From JBIKVP01 sp044356745 (GTDB taxonomy: Bacteria; Pseudomonadota; Alphaproteobacteria; Rhizobiales; Beijerinckiaceae): a stretch of DNA of 30,476 nt. The translations under genes were made by a program, and so were the position numbers. The DNA is taken from contig JBIKVP010000018.1 of the NCBI GenBank assembly GCA_044356745.1, forward strand, positions 1-30,476, in the 5' to 3' direction. The notes under the pieces are model-generated. The model was given only the letters and a program-made list of their open reading frames with translations, was not told the origin of the DNA and searched no databases. Shown piece by piece: positions 6,601-14,679 of the stretch (position 1 is its first letter; the number at the start of each line of letters is the position of its first letter).

Positions 6601-9573
6601 GGCGGATCGCTTGCTGAGCGTATTGCGAATGATACCGGTGCTTTCACCGATGCGATTGCGGCACGCTTAGAGACAATTGAAGACATTATCACAACACGCG
6701 GCACGGCGTTGTCAGACAAACTTGCACAACGCACGCAAGAAGCTGTGTTCGCAATGGCTGATCTGATCCGCACGTTCGAGGATCGTACAAATATCAAAGG
6801 CGCAGACCTTGAAAACCTGCTTGAGGGCGCGATTGTGCGTCTGCATCAAGCCATGGATTCACGCACGTCTGCACTGAATGATGCGCTTGCGGATAAAACT
6901 GCTGAAATTGCACGTGTCATTACTGAAGAAGGTACAACTTCAGCACATTCACTTGCGGTAAAAGCTGATGAATTCCGCCAAGCGGTGACCATGATCAGTG
7001 ATCGCCTACTTGCATCTTTGGGTGGACGCACAGAAGACATGACAGCCTCTATTGTTCAAGCGAGCACGTATCTTCTAGAGACACTTGATACACGTTCAAC
7101 GGAATTGAGTCAGTCACTGCGTCATGCGCAAGTTGAGTTGCAGGATTCGCTCACCAACCGCTCACAAGATATGAGTGCATCCATTACGCAAGTAAGCGCT
7201 TTTCTTCTTGATACGCTTGATTCACGATCAAATGATCTGAGCTCAGCGCTGCGTCAGGCACTGGAAGATCTTCAACGGGCACTTGAGAGCCGTACTGAAG
7301 AAGTTAGCCTTTCAATCAACCGTGCAAGTCTTGCACTGCTTGATTCACTGGGGCACAAAGCGGATGAAATTGGCACAGCCATTCACTCACGCGGTGAAGG
7401 CCTTGCACGTACCCTCAGCAGTAAAGCGCAGGAGGTGAATGAAAATCTTGGTGCACGGGCGTTGGATATTGCCAACACGCTTGATGTACGCATCGGTGAT
7501 TTTGAAGAGCGTGTCGTTCAGCGTTTAGAAAATGTGACTATTGCACTTGATGAGCGCGGACAGCAGCTTGATCATGTGTTGACCAGCCGCGTTGACGATC
7601 TCACACATGTGTTTGATGAGCGTGGTAGCCGTGTCGTTAATTCTCTCAAAGAGCGCGGTGATGCGATTGCTAACGATGTCGCTATTGTCGGTCAGGCCGT
7701 TGTTAAAGCGATGGAAAGCAACAGTGCGATTGTGAGCGATGCGCTTCAGAACCGCACCACTGAACTCACTCAGCTCCTCACCACGTCAGGTGAAGCGCTT
7801 CAAACAGCCATTGATCAAAGCACAACCCACGCGGTTAAAGCGCTTGTCAGCACAAATGATCGTCTCAAAAACGAGCTTTCAACAGTTCTGGATCGTTTGG
7901 GCGATGCCAATCATCTTCTGCAACAAGTTATTGATTCAGCTACCAATAATTTGGAAACAGTTGAAGAAGGCTTAGGGGAGCGTGTGAAGGAAATCGAGAG
8001 CATTCTGGCAAGTGTTGCCGCCCGTACAAACCGCGCTTCTGATGAGGTTGCAACACAGGTTAGTGCTCTGCGTGCTGTTTCAACAGGCACACTCAAAGAC
8101 GCGACGGAACTTGTTCTTCGTTTGGATGAGCAAAGCCGCTCTGTCGCTGAAAGTACGCAAGAGCATGTGCGGGCTTTGGCTGAAGCCTCCGGTATGCTTG
8201 AGCGAATTGAATCACGCGTTGGTCTCTCGCTTGCTGATCGTCGTCAGAGCATGGAGCAGATGCTCAGTATGATTAGTGAGCGCACGGATGATCTTGATAA
8301 TATCACGCGCTCATTTTCTTCTCTTGTTGAAGATTCGTTGCGCGGGGCTGAAGAGCGTTCACGTCAAATCGGAACACTTCTGTCTGAAAGTGCACAAACC
8401 GCGTCATCCGCAATTACTGACCAATTTGATGTGATCCGCGAAGAAACCGGCAAAGAGCGTGAAAAAACCATGCTTGAGCTGCGCAACTCTTATGAACAGG
8501 TTGTAAAAGACATGGGTGATGCCATGGGGAGAGCGACGGAGCGCTTTTCAAATGCAGCACATGAATTACGCTTGATGAAAACAGAAATTCTTAACGAATT
8601 AGAAGCGACCCGCAATGAGTTGCAGCGTGGCATTACTGATTTACCACGGGAAACAAAAGAAACCACTGCACAAATGCGCCGTGTTGTCGCTGATCAGATT
8701 GAAGCGCTGAATGTTCTCTCAAACATTGTTGCCAAATCTGGACACGCTTATGATGTTGTTGATGTTCAGGATCTGCGTACGCCCCGTGCAACACCGCAAA
8801 GCGCTTTTGATACTGAAGTGAACAGTTCACGCTCAAGTCAGCGTTCAGTAGCGCATCCTTCAAACCCAGTTGTTAAAAGTGTTGTGCCAGCCGTTCAACA
8901 ACGTGAAGAAGCGCAAGAGGTTCTCCCTACTAATCCTGCGCCAGTGACTGAAAGTCGCCCTTCTTACACTTCTTCACATGACGATGAGATGTTCCAGTCA
9001 GATGATCGTCATCCTGATGCGCAAGCAGAAGAGCTCGCACCAGAAGCTGAAGTCTCAACAGGTGGTGGTTGGATCACTGATCTTGTTAAGCGTGCATCGC
9101 GTCATGATGCTTCTCAAGATAGTGTTGAAAAAGTCAAAGCACCTTCTGAACCTGTCGCGCAATCTCCGCTCGTCACGCGCACTGTCCCTGAAACGGGTTC
9201 CGTTTCAAGCACATTACCTGCGAGCCGAGGCATGGCGATTGATACGATCACTAGTGATATTGCGCGCATGATGGATCATCAAGCTGTGGTTGATGCGTGG
9301 GATGCTTATTTTAAAGGTGAGCGCAATCCATTTACACGCCGTCTTTACTCGCTTCGTGGCTTGCAAACACTCGATGAAATGCAGCGTAATTGGCGCCGTG
9401 ATCCTGTGTTCCGTGAAACGCTTACACGTTACACCGAAGAATTTGAGCGCTTACTCACAGAAGTGGCTCAGAGCGATTCAGACCATGCAGTCGCTAAGAG
9501 TTATCTGACATCTGATACGGGTAAGGTCTACACGATGCTTGCACATGCCAGTGGGCGTTTTGATAAGGCTTAA
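3673..9573 (+). CDS. Giant membrane-anchored coiled-coil protein, GPR/RgsE-like (polar growth)
   Basis: 1966 aa from the ATG at 3673 (the frame opens at a TTG, 3643, but the ATG gives a natural N-terminus and has GTGAG 7 nt upstream). Order: a low-complexity Ser/Pro/Gln-rich N-terminal region of about 200 residues; a pair of membrane segments (around GYVMAVLASVGWCFAALPVL and TLAAVLFLAPIAFFFVV); a helical region; 47 uninterrupted 22-residue repeats (379–1412); more coiled coil; a linker rich in Ser, Pro and Glu; and a compact C-terminal domain with NPFTRRLYSL and SDTGKVYTMLAHASGR. Size, membrane anchor and apolipoprotein-like repeats match the growth pole ring protein of Agrobacterium (GPR, about 2100 aa) and RgsE of Sinorhizobium, needed for polar growth. 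That identification is from recall of architecture and of the conserved ends, not an alignment. Annotation pipelines often call such proteins apolipoprotein A1/A4/E or kinesin-like. A strong terminator follows. Confidence 0.8.
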   Translation: MARDKKLKDPSRVAMNAIEQALSLDQDFMSQAPTAQDTLTPPRPMQSDDTVSAHIQAPAPDLSLSGSKVGMPPAIPLAIGLPHGASSLGSSGQANGSQNHTPQGFASPLMPLAQSSSASFSPSSPATEDNGLFSDMSPQTSPLSIQRPDSSRSQQQHSATDFVREPSFGREASWAEASHETLGFAPSSGLNMPEATRVANDDLVPIGDLMRTLRARPSNRGYVMAVLASVGWCFAALPVLGTITGHSGASPLTQVALLNGSQMTLAAVLFLAPIAFFFVVAGLHRRSQDMRRVAEAVTQVAVRLAQPEAISSEAVVSLSQTVRREVAAIGDGVERALARAGELETLVRSEISTMERAYADNEVRIRSLIDELVTQREAIISNSDRVRQAITGAHQSLSQHLEAASQTISAAVSEAGGRVTHSLGEKGELITVALGQAGDRMINEITSRGGEIVDRLATTTEDVSVRLAKASDTISDTLEVKSLGMIAAIERTGTALTEGLNQGGQEINKLLSEAGTYVAETVARRALDVNNTLKSSCETLIGALDDRSQEATGRIEIASQLIATTISQQVDRLSISLADTGERIHQAVTVNGGQLERELEQVGERIASLIEDKSEKAKSDFITASGSVSETFASRAQEIQDTLSYHASEAASLLSSAGKEVSLAISAQTSRAHEAMSSSVDIFTDALDSRSRNLVDSLTEKTATFNTVAEIRTSELNQNLAQYTALFSETAETRSKHLIDTLSDQITMFRSIAETQSHELHHTLTRYSENFAEAAAIRGETLIDALDKHINLFRATAENQTQELNTTLNHHTSRFTETTQDRVMELTHLLEGKTASFAQMVEAKAKSLQEQIDEQSQSLAHVIESRGETLTRALSDRADAFAQSADSYSHNLIERLVHHTQSFGEIAEAKGRFLEQQLEQQSRQLASVIEGASIQLAQGLSSRADHFIESFTIQSGKIDGSLGEWLGHFEQTIVERGGSLAERIANDTGAFTDAIAARLETIEDIITTRGTALSDKLAQRTQEAVFAMADLIRTFEDRTNIKGADLENLLEGAIVRLHQAMDSRTSALNDALADKTAEIARVITEEGTTSAHSLAVKADEFRQAVTMISDRLLASLGGRTEDMTASIVQASTYLLETLDTRSTELSQSLRHAQVELQDSLTNRSQDMSASITQVSAFLLDTLDSRSNDLSSALRQALEDLQRALESRTEEVSLSINRASLALLDSLGHKADEIGTAIHSRGEGLARTLSSKAQEVNENLGARALDIANTLDVRIGDFEERVVQRLENVTIALDERGQQLDHVLTSRVDDLTHVFDERGSRVVNSLKERGDAIANDVAIVGQAVVKAMESNSAIVSDALQNRTTELTQLLTTSGEALQTAIDQSTTHAVKALVSTNDRLKNELSTVLDRLGDANHLLQQVIDSATNNLETVEEGLGERVKEIESILASVAARTNRASDEVATQVSALRAVSTGTLKDATELVLRLDEQSRSVAESTQEHVRALAEASGMLERIESRVGLSLADRRQSMEQMLSMISERTDDLDNITRSFSSLVEDSLRGAEERSRQIGTLLSESAQTASSAITDQFDVIREETGKEREKTMLELRNSYEQVVKDMGDAMGRATERFSNAAHELRLMKTEILNELEATRNELQRGITDLPRETKETTAQMRRVVADQIEALNVLSNIVAKSGHAYDVVDVQDLRTPRATPQSAFDTEVNSSRSSQRSVAHPSNPVVKSVVPAVQQREEAQEVLPTNPAPVTESRPSYTSSHDDEMFQSDDRHPDAQAEELAPEAEVSTGGGWITDLVKRASRHDASQDSVEKVKAPSEPVAQSPLVTRTVPETGSVSSTLPASRGMAIDTITSDIARMMDHQAVVDAWDAYFKGERNPFTRRLYSLRGLQTLDEMQRNWRRDPVFRETLTRYTEEFERLLTEVAQSDSDHAVAKSYLTSDTGKVYTMLAHASGRFDKA
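4807..7908 (+). repeat. 47 tandem 66-bp units encoding 22-residue amphipathic repeats
   Basis: Cutting the protein every 22 residues from residue 379 (base 4807) to residue 1412 (base 7908) leaves every unit in step, with no insertion or deletion. Nearly all units begin with Leu, Ile, Val, Ala or Met, and most share an approximate pattern: hydrophobic at 1, Arg or Lys often at 4, Leu/Ile at 8 and 12, and Phe or Leu at 19. Examples are the units starting at 5797 (AEIRTSELNQNLAQYTALFS…), 6259 (IESRGETLTRALSDRADAFA…) and 7381 (IHSRGEGLARTLSSKAQEVN…). The DNA units themselves are diverged, so this is an old duplication array, not a recent satellite. Confidence 0.9.
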
Positions 9574-9592
9574 ATGAATTTTGATTATGAAG

Positions 9593-9619
9593 AAACGCCT
9601 CTTTATGAGGCGTTTTTTT
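9593..9619 (+). terminator. Rho-independent terminator after the GPR-like gene
   Basis: Perfect 9-bp stem AAACGCCTC/GAGGCGTTT with a 5-nt loop (TTTAT) and a run of seven T at its 3' end, 20 bp after the stop codon. The next gene must therefore have its own promoter in 9620–9875, a stretch in which I see no other gene. Confidence 0.92.
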
Positions 9620-9875
9620 ATGTCTGGAGTTTGAGAACACATTATGTTTTCATCATCCGCAAAAGATAAACCCTTTGTTTAAAACCGCGTTCTCCTTTTT
9701 TTGTTTGCGGCGTATTGTGACTTAAAACCAGTTTTATTTCCCGATTGGTTCGCTTGAGCGGTCTTCTTGGGTGGCCTTGCAAATGCGAGGATATGCTCAT
9801 GAACAAATGCCCTAAGCTTGATCATTTTTGGCATACTTGATTGACAAAAGTGCGATCAGGCATGACAAAGCGGTT

Positions 9876-11807
9876 ATGTCTTACGTGTCTTTATCCATGC
9901 AGCGCATCAAAAAAATCGGCATTATTACACACGATCTGGTGATGAGTGCGTTAGCCCTTATGCTGGCTTTTTTCGCCCGTTTTGAAGGTGCTTTGCTTCA
10001 AGAGCGCTTGAAACACCTTCCCGTCATTTTGCTGTTGTTTGTGTTTGTTGCAGGCATCATTTACGCTTATTTCGGGCTTTATAAGTCTAAATGGCGTTTT
10101 GCATCTTTACCTGATCTGTCCAATATTTTTCGTGCTGTCACCCTGCTCACCTTGGGATTATTGATCGCCGATTATGTGTTGGTGTCATCTTATTTTTATG
10201 GCTTTTTCTTTTTTGGCAAGATCACAATTATCCTTTACTGGCTGATCCAGATGTTTTTGCTGGGTGGGCCTCGTTTAGCGTATCGTTATTTTAAATATGC
10301 CCGTTTTCAAGAAAGCCGTAAAAAACAAGCAACTACCCCTGTTCTTTTGCTTGGACGCGGTGCGGAAGTTGAAGTGGTGTTACGTGCTATTGAAGCGGGT
10401 ACACTCAAGCGTCTTGAGCCTAAGGGTATTTTAAGTCCACGAGAAGCTGACCTTGCGCAGTCTATTCGCGATATTCCTGTGCTAGGTACGCTTGATGATT
10501 TAGAGCGGATTGTTCGTGATTTATCTGATCAAGGCGTTATGATCCGCCGTCTCATTGCAACACCGAGTGCTTTAGCACCTGAAGCGCATCCAGAAAATCT
10601 TCTGCAAAGCGCACGTCAAATTGGCATTCCCCTCGCACGCCTTAACACCTTTGGTGACAGCGTTAGAGACGCGGAAATTACCCCTGTCGAAATTGAAGAT
10701 TTGATTTTGCGTCCCACCGTTAGCGTTGATCGCACCCGCCTTGCCACTTTTATGCAAGGACGGCGTGTTCTTGTCACAGGTGGGGGTGGCTCAATTGGGA
10801 GTGAAATTTGTTTGCGTGCGGCGGCGTTTGGGGCACGAGAAATCATCGTTCTGGAGCATTCAGAACCTGCTTTATTTGCGATTACCGAGGCGTTGAGTGT
10901 TCTTCAGCCTCATCCAAAAATTACAGGATTATTGGCGGATATACGCGACCGTACACGATTGCATCATCTTATGAGTGCGCATAAGCCTGATGTTGTCTTT
11001 CACGCAGCCGCTTATAAGCATGTGCCTTATCTGGAAGAGCATTGGATGGAGGCTATTCGCACAAACGTTTTGGGCTCTGTCAATGTCGTTGACGCGGCGC
11101 AAGCTGCGGGTGTCGCTAGCGTGATTATGATTTCAACAGATAAAGCGATTGATCCTGTTTCCATGCTTGGCGCGACAAAGCGCTTTGCAGAAATGTATGC
11201 GCAAGCATGTGATGCACAAAGCGCTGCGTCACCTGATGCCACGCGCTTAATGGCTGTGCGCTTTGGCAATGTACTTGGATCGGTGGGATCAGTTGTGCCC
11301 AAATTTAAAGCTCAAATTGCCCGCGGCGGGCCTGTTACAGTGACCCACAAAGACATGGTGCGTTATTTTATGACGGTGCGAGAAGCGGCCGATCTTGTGC
11401 TTACAACAGCAAGTTATGCCGAAAAAGAGGGGCGTTGTCCGCTCGAATTGCATGAAAATCGCCCTGCGGTTTTTGTCCTGAAAATGGGTCAGCCCGTCAA
11501 TATTTATGATTTAGCGCGGCGTATGATTCGCTTAGCGGGATTTGAACCTGATGAAGACATTATGATTGATGTCACGGGTGTGCGCCCAGGGGAGCGCTTA
11601 CACGAAATTCTTTTTGCCAAAGAAGAGCCCGTGCTTGAAACAGGTGTTGAAGGGGTTATGGCGGCCAAACCGATTTTTCGCGCTTTAAAAGATATTCAGG
11701 ATTGGCTCAAACGTCTTGATAAAGCGTTAGACAATGCAGATCGCCATCAAGCCGAAGCTGTTTTCGAAGAGGCCATTCCTGAATTTAAGAACCGTCTGGG
11801 TGAATGA
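9876..11807 (+). CDS. FlaA1/CapD-type nucleoside-diphosphate-sugar dehydratase/epimerase
   Basis: 643 aa. Four membrane segments fill the first ~140 residues; then comes a first Rossmann-like region with LLLGRGAEVE and a catalytic SDR domain with the NAD-binding motif VTGGGGSIGSE (about 300–310), the HAAAYKHVP block, MISTDKA and GATKR. The catalytic Tyr position reads Met (PVSMLGATK), as in the 4,6-dehydratases WbpM, PglF and FlaA1 rather than the Tyr-dependent epimerases. Such enzymes convert UDP-GlcNAc to a 4-keto-6-deoxy sugar for surface polysaccharide. The exact substrate cannot be read from sequence. The frame extends to a TTG at 9828, but the ATG at 9876 gives an ordinary N-terminus; no strong ribosome binding site marks either. 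No glycosyltransferases or other polysaccharide genes adjoin it. Confidence 0.88.
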   Translation: MSYVSLSMQRIKKIGIITHDLVMSALALMLAFFARFEGALLQERLKHLPVILLLFVFVAGIIYAYFGLYKSKWRFASLPDLSNIFRAVTLLTLGLLIADYVLVSSYFYGFFFFGKITIILYWLIQMFLLGGPRLAYRYFKYARFQESRKKQATTPVLLLGRGAEVEVVLRAIEAGTLKRLEPKGILSPREADLAQSIRDIPVLGTLDDLERIVRDLSDQGVMIRRLIATPSALAPEAHPENLLQSARQIGIPLARLNTFGDSVRDAEITPVEIEDLILRPTVSVDRTRLATFMQGRRVLVTGGGGSIGSEICLRAAAFGAREIIVLEHSEPALFAITEALSVLQPHPKITGLLADIRDRTRLHHLMSAHKPDVVFHAAAYKHVPYLEEHWMEAIRTNVLGSVNVVDAAQAAGVASVIMISTDKAIDPVSMLGATKRFAEMYAQACDAQSAASPDATRLMAVRFGNVLGSVGSVVPKFKAQIARGGPVTVTHKDMVRYFMTVREAADLVLTTASYAEKEGRCPLELHENRPAVFVLKMGQPVNIYDLARRMIRLAGFEPDEDIMIDVTGVRPGERLHEILFAKEEPVLETGVEGVMAAKPIFRALKDIQDWLKRLDKALDNADRHQAEAVFEEAIPEFKNRLGE

Positions 11808-11838
11808 AGCGTGAAGAGAATTCCGTTTTGAGGGCATA

Positions 11839-11863
11839 AGACATTGTACGTTAAACGTTGTCT
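11839..11863. terminator. Possible bidirectional hairpin between convergent genes
   Basis: AGACA-TTGT-ACGTT-A-AACGT-TGTCT: two 5-bp helices with a 4-nt bulge and a one-base apex in DNA, so the real loop would be larger. It lies between the convergent polysaccharide gene and the SCO1 gene. No clear T-run follows on either strand, so this is tentative. Confidence 0.25.
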
Positions 11864-11897
11864 AAAGTGCACGCGGTCTAACTTTACTTACTATGTT

Positions 11898-12521
11898 TTA
11901 AAGCACTGCCAGCAACTCTTTTGCGACTGTCTCTGGTGGACGTTTAAGATCAATCACGCGTAAAAACTGTCCGTTTTTGTCCATAAGATACACCGCAGCC
12001 GAATGATCCATGGTGTAACTTTCTTTTGTGGGTACTTTTTTATAATAAGCGCGATAAGCACGCGCTACATTTTGAATTGCTTCTGGCGTGCCGGTCAAAC
12101 CAATCACACGTGGATCAAAACTGCTCATGTAGTTTTTAAGAACGTCGGTTGTATCGCGTTCTGGATCGACAGTGATGTAAAGAGCCCGAAGTTTCTCGCC
12201 TTTCTCGCCTGTGGCACGCAACGCTTCCGACATTTCAAATAGTGCCGTGGGACATACGTCAGGACAATGGGTAAAACCAAAAAAGACCATAAATGGCGCG
12301 CCGGAAAATGTTTTGTCCGTCACAGTTTCAGCCGTATGAGAGATCAGTGAAAATTCCCCACCTATTCCCGATGACGTGTTTATGCCGCTATTCTTCTGGC
12401 CTGACGGGTTAAAAGCGCCATACTGATATGCAAAAACAAGCGAGACAAGCGCAAGAACCCACATGATCCCGCCGATGACTAAGGTTTGTTTTGTGCGCGC
12501 GGGCAGATTTGAAAAGGGCAT
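11898..12521 (-). CDS. SCO1/SenC-family copper chaperone for cytochrome oxidase
   Basis: 207 aa. One N-terminal membrane anchor (about residues 13–32) is followed by a periplasmic thioredoxin-like domain. The copper ligands are present: C86 and C90 in HCPDVCP, and H173 in YTMDHSA. SCO proteins deliver copper to, or reduce, the CuA site of cytochrome c oxidase subunit II. No oxidase genes are in the window, but the bc1 operon lies 11 kb away. AGGA lies about 10 nt before the ATG. It follows glmM by 27 bp on the same strand, so the two are probably co-transcribed, an arrangement with no obvious functional logic. Confidence 0.92.
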   Translation of the reverse strand: MPFSNLPARTKQTLVIGGIMWVLALVSLVFAYQYGAFNPSGQKNSGINTSSGIGGEFSLISHTAETVTDKTFSGAPFMVFFGFTHCPDVCPTALFEMSEALRATGEKGEKLRALYITVDPERDTTDVLKNYMSSFDPRVIGLTGTPEAIQNVARAYRAYYKKVPTKESYTMDHSAAVYLMDKNGQFLRVIDLKRPPETVAKELLAVL

Positions 12522-12548
12522 GTGGCTTTTATCCTGTAAAAAGAGGTT

Positions 12549-13895
12549 TTAAGCTGCGCTACGACTTAGCGCCTCAATGACATCATCAACAACCTCATCA
12601 ACCAGATCGCGATTGTCGCCTTCCGCCATTACGCGAATCACAGGTTCAGTGCCCGATGGGCGAATAACGAGGCGTCCATCTTGTCCCAGTTTTGTTCGCG
12701 CTGATTCAATGGCTGTTTTAACGTGGGTGTCTTTAAGCGGCTCACTGCCACGCTTGTAGCGTATATTTTTTAAGATTTGCGGCAGTGGTTCAAAGCAATG
12801 ACACACTTCACTGACGGGGCGCTGTTGACGTTGTACAACAGCCAGAATTTGCAGGGCTGACACCAGACCATCACCCGTCGTTGAATAATCGGATAAAATA
12901 ATATGGCCGGATTGCTCACCGCCAACATTGTAACCATGCTCACGCATATGTTCGAGAACATACCGATCGCCAACCGCCGTGCGCGCAAGTCCTAATCCAT
13001 GCCTTTCTAAATAACGCTCTAAACCAAGGTTAGACATGATGGTCGCAACAATACCCGGTTTGGTGAGGCGGCCGTCGTCATGCCAGCTTTTGGCGACAAC
13101 GGCCATGAGCTGATCACCATCAACGATGTGTCCTTTTTCATCGACCACCAGCATACGATCCGCATCACCATCAAGCGCTATGCCAATATCTGCACGCGTT
13201 TCACGTACCTTTTTGACGAGTGCTTCGGGCGATGTTGATCCGAGATCACGGTTGATATTAAAACCATCGGGCTCAACGCCAATGGCAATCACTTCCGCTC
13301 CCAATTCCCACAGCGCTTCGGGTGCAACTTTGTATGCCGCGCCATGCGCACAATCAACGACGATGCGCAGACCATCTAAGCCCATGTTGCGTGGCAATGT
13401 GCGTTTCGCAAATTCAATATAGCGGGCATGAACGCTCTCAATGCGTTTGGCGCGTCCCAAACGCTCTGGGGCAGCGTAATGGGCTGTTAAATCACTGTCG
13501 ATCAGTGTTTCAATCTGTGATTCAACATCATCAGAGAGTTTATAGCCATCAGGGCCAAAAAGTTTAATTCCATTGTCCTCATAAGCATTGTGAGAGGCTG
13601 AAATCATGACCCCTAAATCAGCACGCATGGAACGGGTGAGCATTGCCACTGCAGGGGTTGGCATGGGGCCAAGCAGAAGCACATCCATCCCCACCGATGT
13701 AAAACCTGCAACGAGTGCAGTTTCAATCATATAACCTGAAAGCCGTGTATCTTTGCCAATGACAACACGATGACGGTGATCTCCACGCACGAATGTGACA
13801 CCAGCCGCTTGTCCGACTTTCAGTGCCAGTTCAGGGGTGATGACGCCATTCGCACGTCCGCGTATGCCGTCGGTTCCAAAATATCTACGAGCCAT
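12549..13895 (-). CDS. glmM: GlmM, phosphoglucosamine mutase
   Basis: 448 aa, the normal length. It converts glucosamine-6-phosphate to glucosamine-1-phosphate, the step before UDP-GlcNAc for peptidoglycan and lipopolysaccharide. The phosphoserine loop reads MISASHN with the catalytic serine at S101; the Mg2+ loop LDGDADR has D242, D244 and D246; a C-terminal phosphate-binding loop reads RPSGTEP. The N-terminus RRYFGTDGIRGRAN is diagnostic. AGGA lies 7–8 nt before the ATG. In many rhizobia glmM sits next to ftsH; here it is upstream of the SCO1 gene and divergent from rpsF. Confidence 0.97.
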   Translation of the reverse strand: MARRYFGTDGIRGRANGVITPELALKVGQAAGVTFVRGDHRHRVVIGKDTRLSGYMIETALVAGFTSVGMDVLLLGPMPTPAVAMLTRSMRADLGVMISASHNAYEDNGIKLFGPDGYKLSDDVESQIETLIDSDLTAHYAAPERLGRAKRIESVHARYIEFAKRTLPRNMGLDGLRIVVDCAHGAAYKVAPEALWELGAEVIAIGVEPDGFNINRDLGSTSPEALVKKVRETRADIGIALDGDADRMLVVDEKGHIVDGDQLMAVVAKSWHDDGRLTKPGIVATIMSNLGLERYLERHGLGLARTAVGDRYVLEHMREHGYNVGGEQSGHIILSDYSTTGDGLVSALQILAVVQRQQRPVSEVCHCFEPLPQILKNIRYKRGSEPLKDTHVKTAIESARTKLGQDGRLVIRPSGTEPVIRVMAEGDNRDLVDEVVDDVIEALSRSAA

Positions 13896-13934
13896 CGTTT
13901 TATCCTACGTGGTTTTGTTCTGCGTGCCAATTCA

Positions 13935-13962
13935 TTGAACAATGAGACTTAGCGGATATAAA
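13935..13962 (+). promoter_or_regulatory. Candidate sigma-70 promoter for the rpsF cluster
   Basis: TTGAAC, 16 bp, TATAAA. It would start transcription about 330 nt before rpsF, giving a long leader that includes the hairpin at 14176–14213. Based only on hexamer match and spacing. Confidence 0.35.
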
Positions 13963-14175
13963 GCTGAATGTTAAGTGGATCATGTTTGATAAGCTTTAAG
14001 ATGTTCCATCTCCTCTATATCGCGGTATGAGAAAAATTTTCTTGCCAAAAGGGGGGATGAGCCTTAAAGCGAGAAGGTTCACTCTGGCTGGGGGCTGAAC
14101 GGATGTGTTGTTCATGTGATTATTGTCAGATTAACAACTTGGTTTGTTTGCGCAAATTCACATCCCGTGTCTCCG

Positions 14176-14213
14176 CCTTCGATTCTAAGCTCGGGCCTGA
14201 GAAGGCTCGAAGG
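14176..14213 (+). promoter_or_regulatory. Hairpin in the rpsF leader, possible autoregulatory site
   Basis: CCTTCGA (14176–14182) pairs with TCGAAGG (14207–14213) around a 24-nt GC-rich loop that can form a small inner stem. S6/S18 are known to repress their own mRNA through a structured leader in several bacterial groups; whether this hairpin is such a site is a guess. The key S6:S18-binding CCG bulge was not recognised with confidence. Confidence 0.25.
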
Positions 14214-14299
14214 GCTTGGCGCTAGATGGACAAATCCTGTTCTTTTCTCTGCAAGACACAGCAGATAAAAGAGCGTCACATGAAACAAAAGGCCCGAAC

Positions 14300-14677
14300 A
14301 TGCCACTTTACGAGCATATCTTTTTGGCTCGCCCAGATATTACCTCTCAGCAGGTCGATACTCTGATCGAGCAATACAAAGGCGTTATTGAAACCGCCGG
14401 CGGAAAAATCACAAAAAATGAGTATTGGGGAGTTAAATCCCTTGCTTATCGCGTGCGCAAAAACCGCAAAGCACACTTTACGCTGTTGAATGTGGAAGCG
14501 CCTTCTTCTGCTTTGTCAGAGGTTGAGCGTCTCATGAGCATCAATGAAGATGTCATTCGTTATATGACTATTCGCGTGGATGCACTTGATGATGGCCCTT
14601 CTGCCATGATGCAGAAAAAAGAGCGCAGCGATAAACGTCGCCGTGATGAAGATGGTGAAGAAGGCGAGGAGTTTTAA
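14300..14677 (+). CDS. rpsF: Ribosomal protein S6
   Basis: 125 aa. Small-subunit protein that binds 16S rRNA together with S18. The start MPLYEH is the family's usual one, and AAAGG lies 7–8 nt upstream; the in-frame ATG at 14216 is rejected. The central YWGVKSLAYRVRKNRKAHF is the conserved core. The tail after about residue 100 is highly charged (Lys/Arg then Asp/Glu-rich), as in alphaproteobacterial S6. First gene of the cluster, with rpsR two bases after its stop. Confidence 0.97.
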   Translation: MPLYEHIFLARPDITSQQVDTLIEQYKGVIETAGGKITKNEYWGVKSLAYRVRKNRKAHFTLLNVEAPSSALSEVERLMSINEDVIRYMTIRVDALDDGPSAMMQKKERSDKRRRDEDGEEGEEF

Positions 14678-14679
14678 TC

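Larger units (their letters stand above)
13896..14299. other. Divergent intergenic region between glmM and rpsF
   Basis: 404 bp without a convincing gene. A frame open from 14216 into rpsF is in phase with it but would add 28 non-conserved residues, so I treat that part as leader. It contains a candidate plus-strand promoter (13935–13962) and a hairpin in the putative rpsF leader (14176–14213). A minus-strand promoter for glmM must also be here but is not obvious. Confidence 0.5.

Noticed and set aside
4807..7908. CRISPR-like or satellite array
   Set aside because: The 66-bp periodicity is visible only at protein level; DNA units are diverged and lie in one long coding frame.
9828..9875. TTG start for the polysaccharide gene
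   Set aside because: It adds 16 residues with no support; the ATG at 9876 fits the family start better.
14216..14299. N-terminal extension of S6
   Set aside because: S6 begins MPLYEH; the 28 extra codons are the leader.
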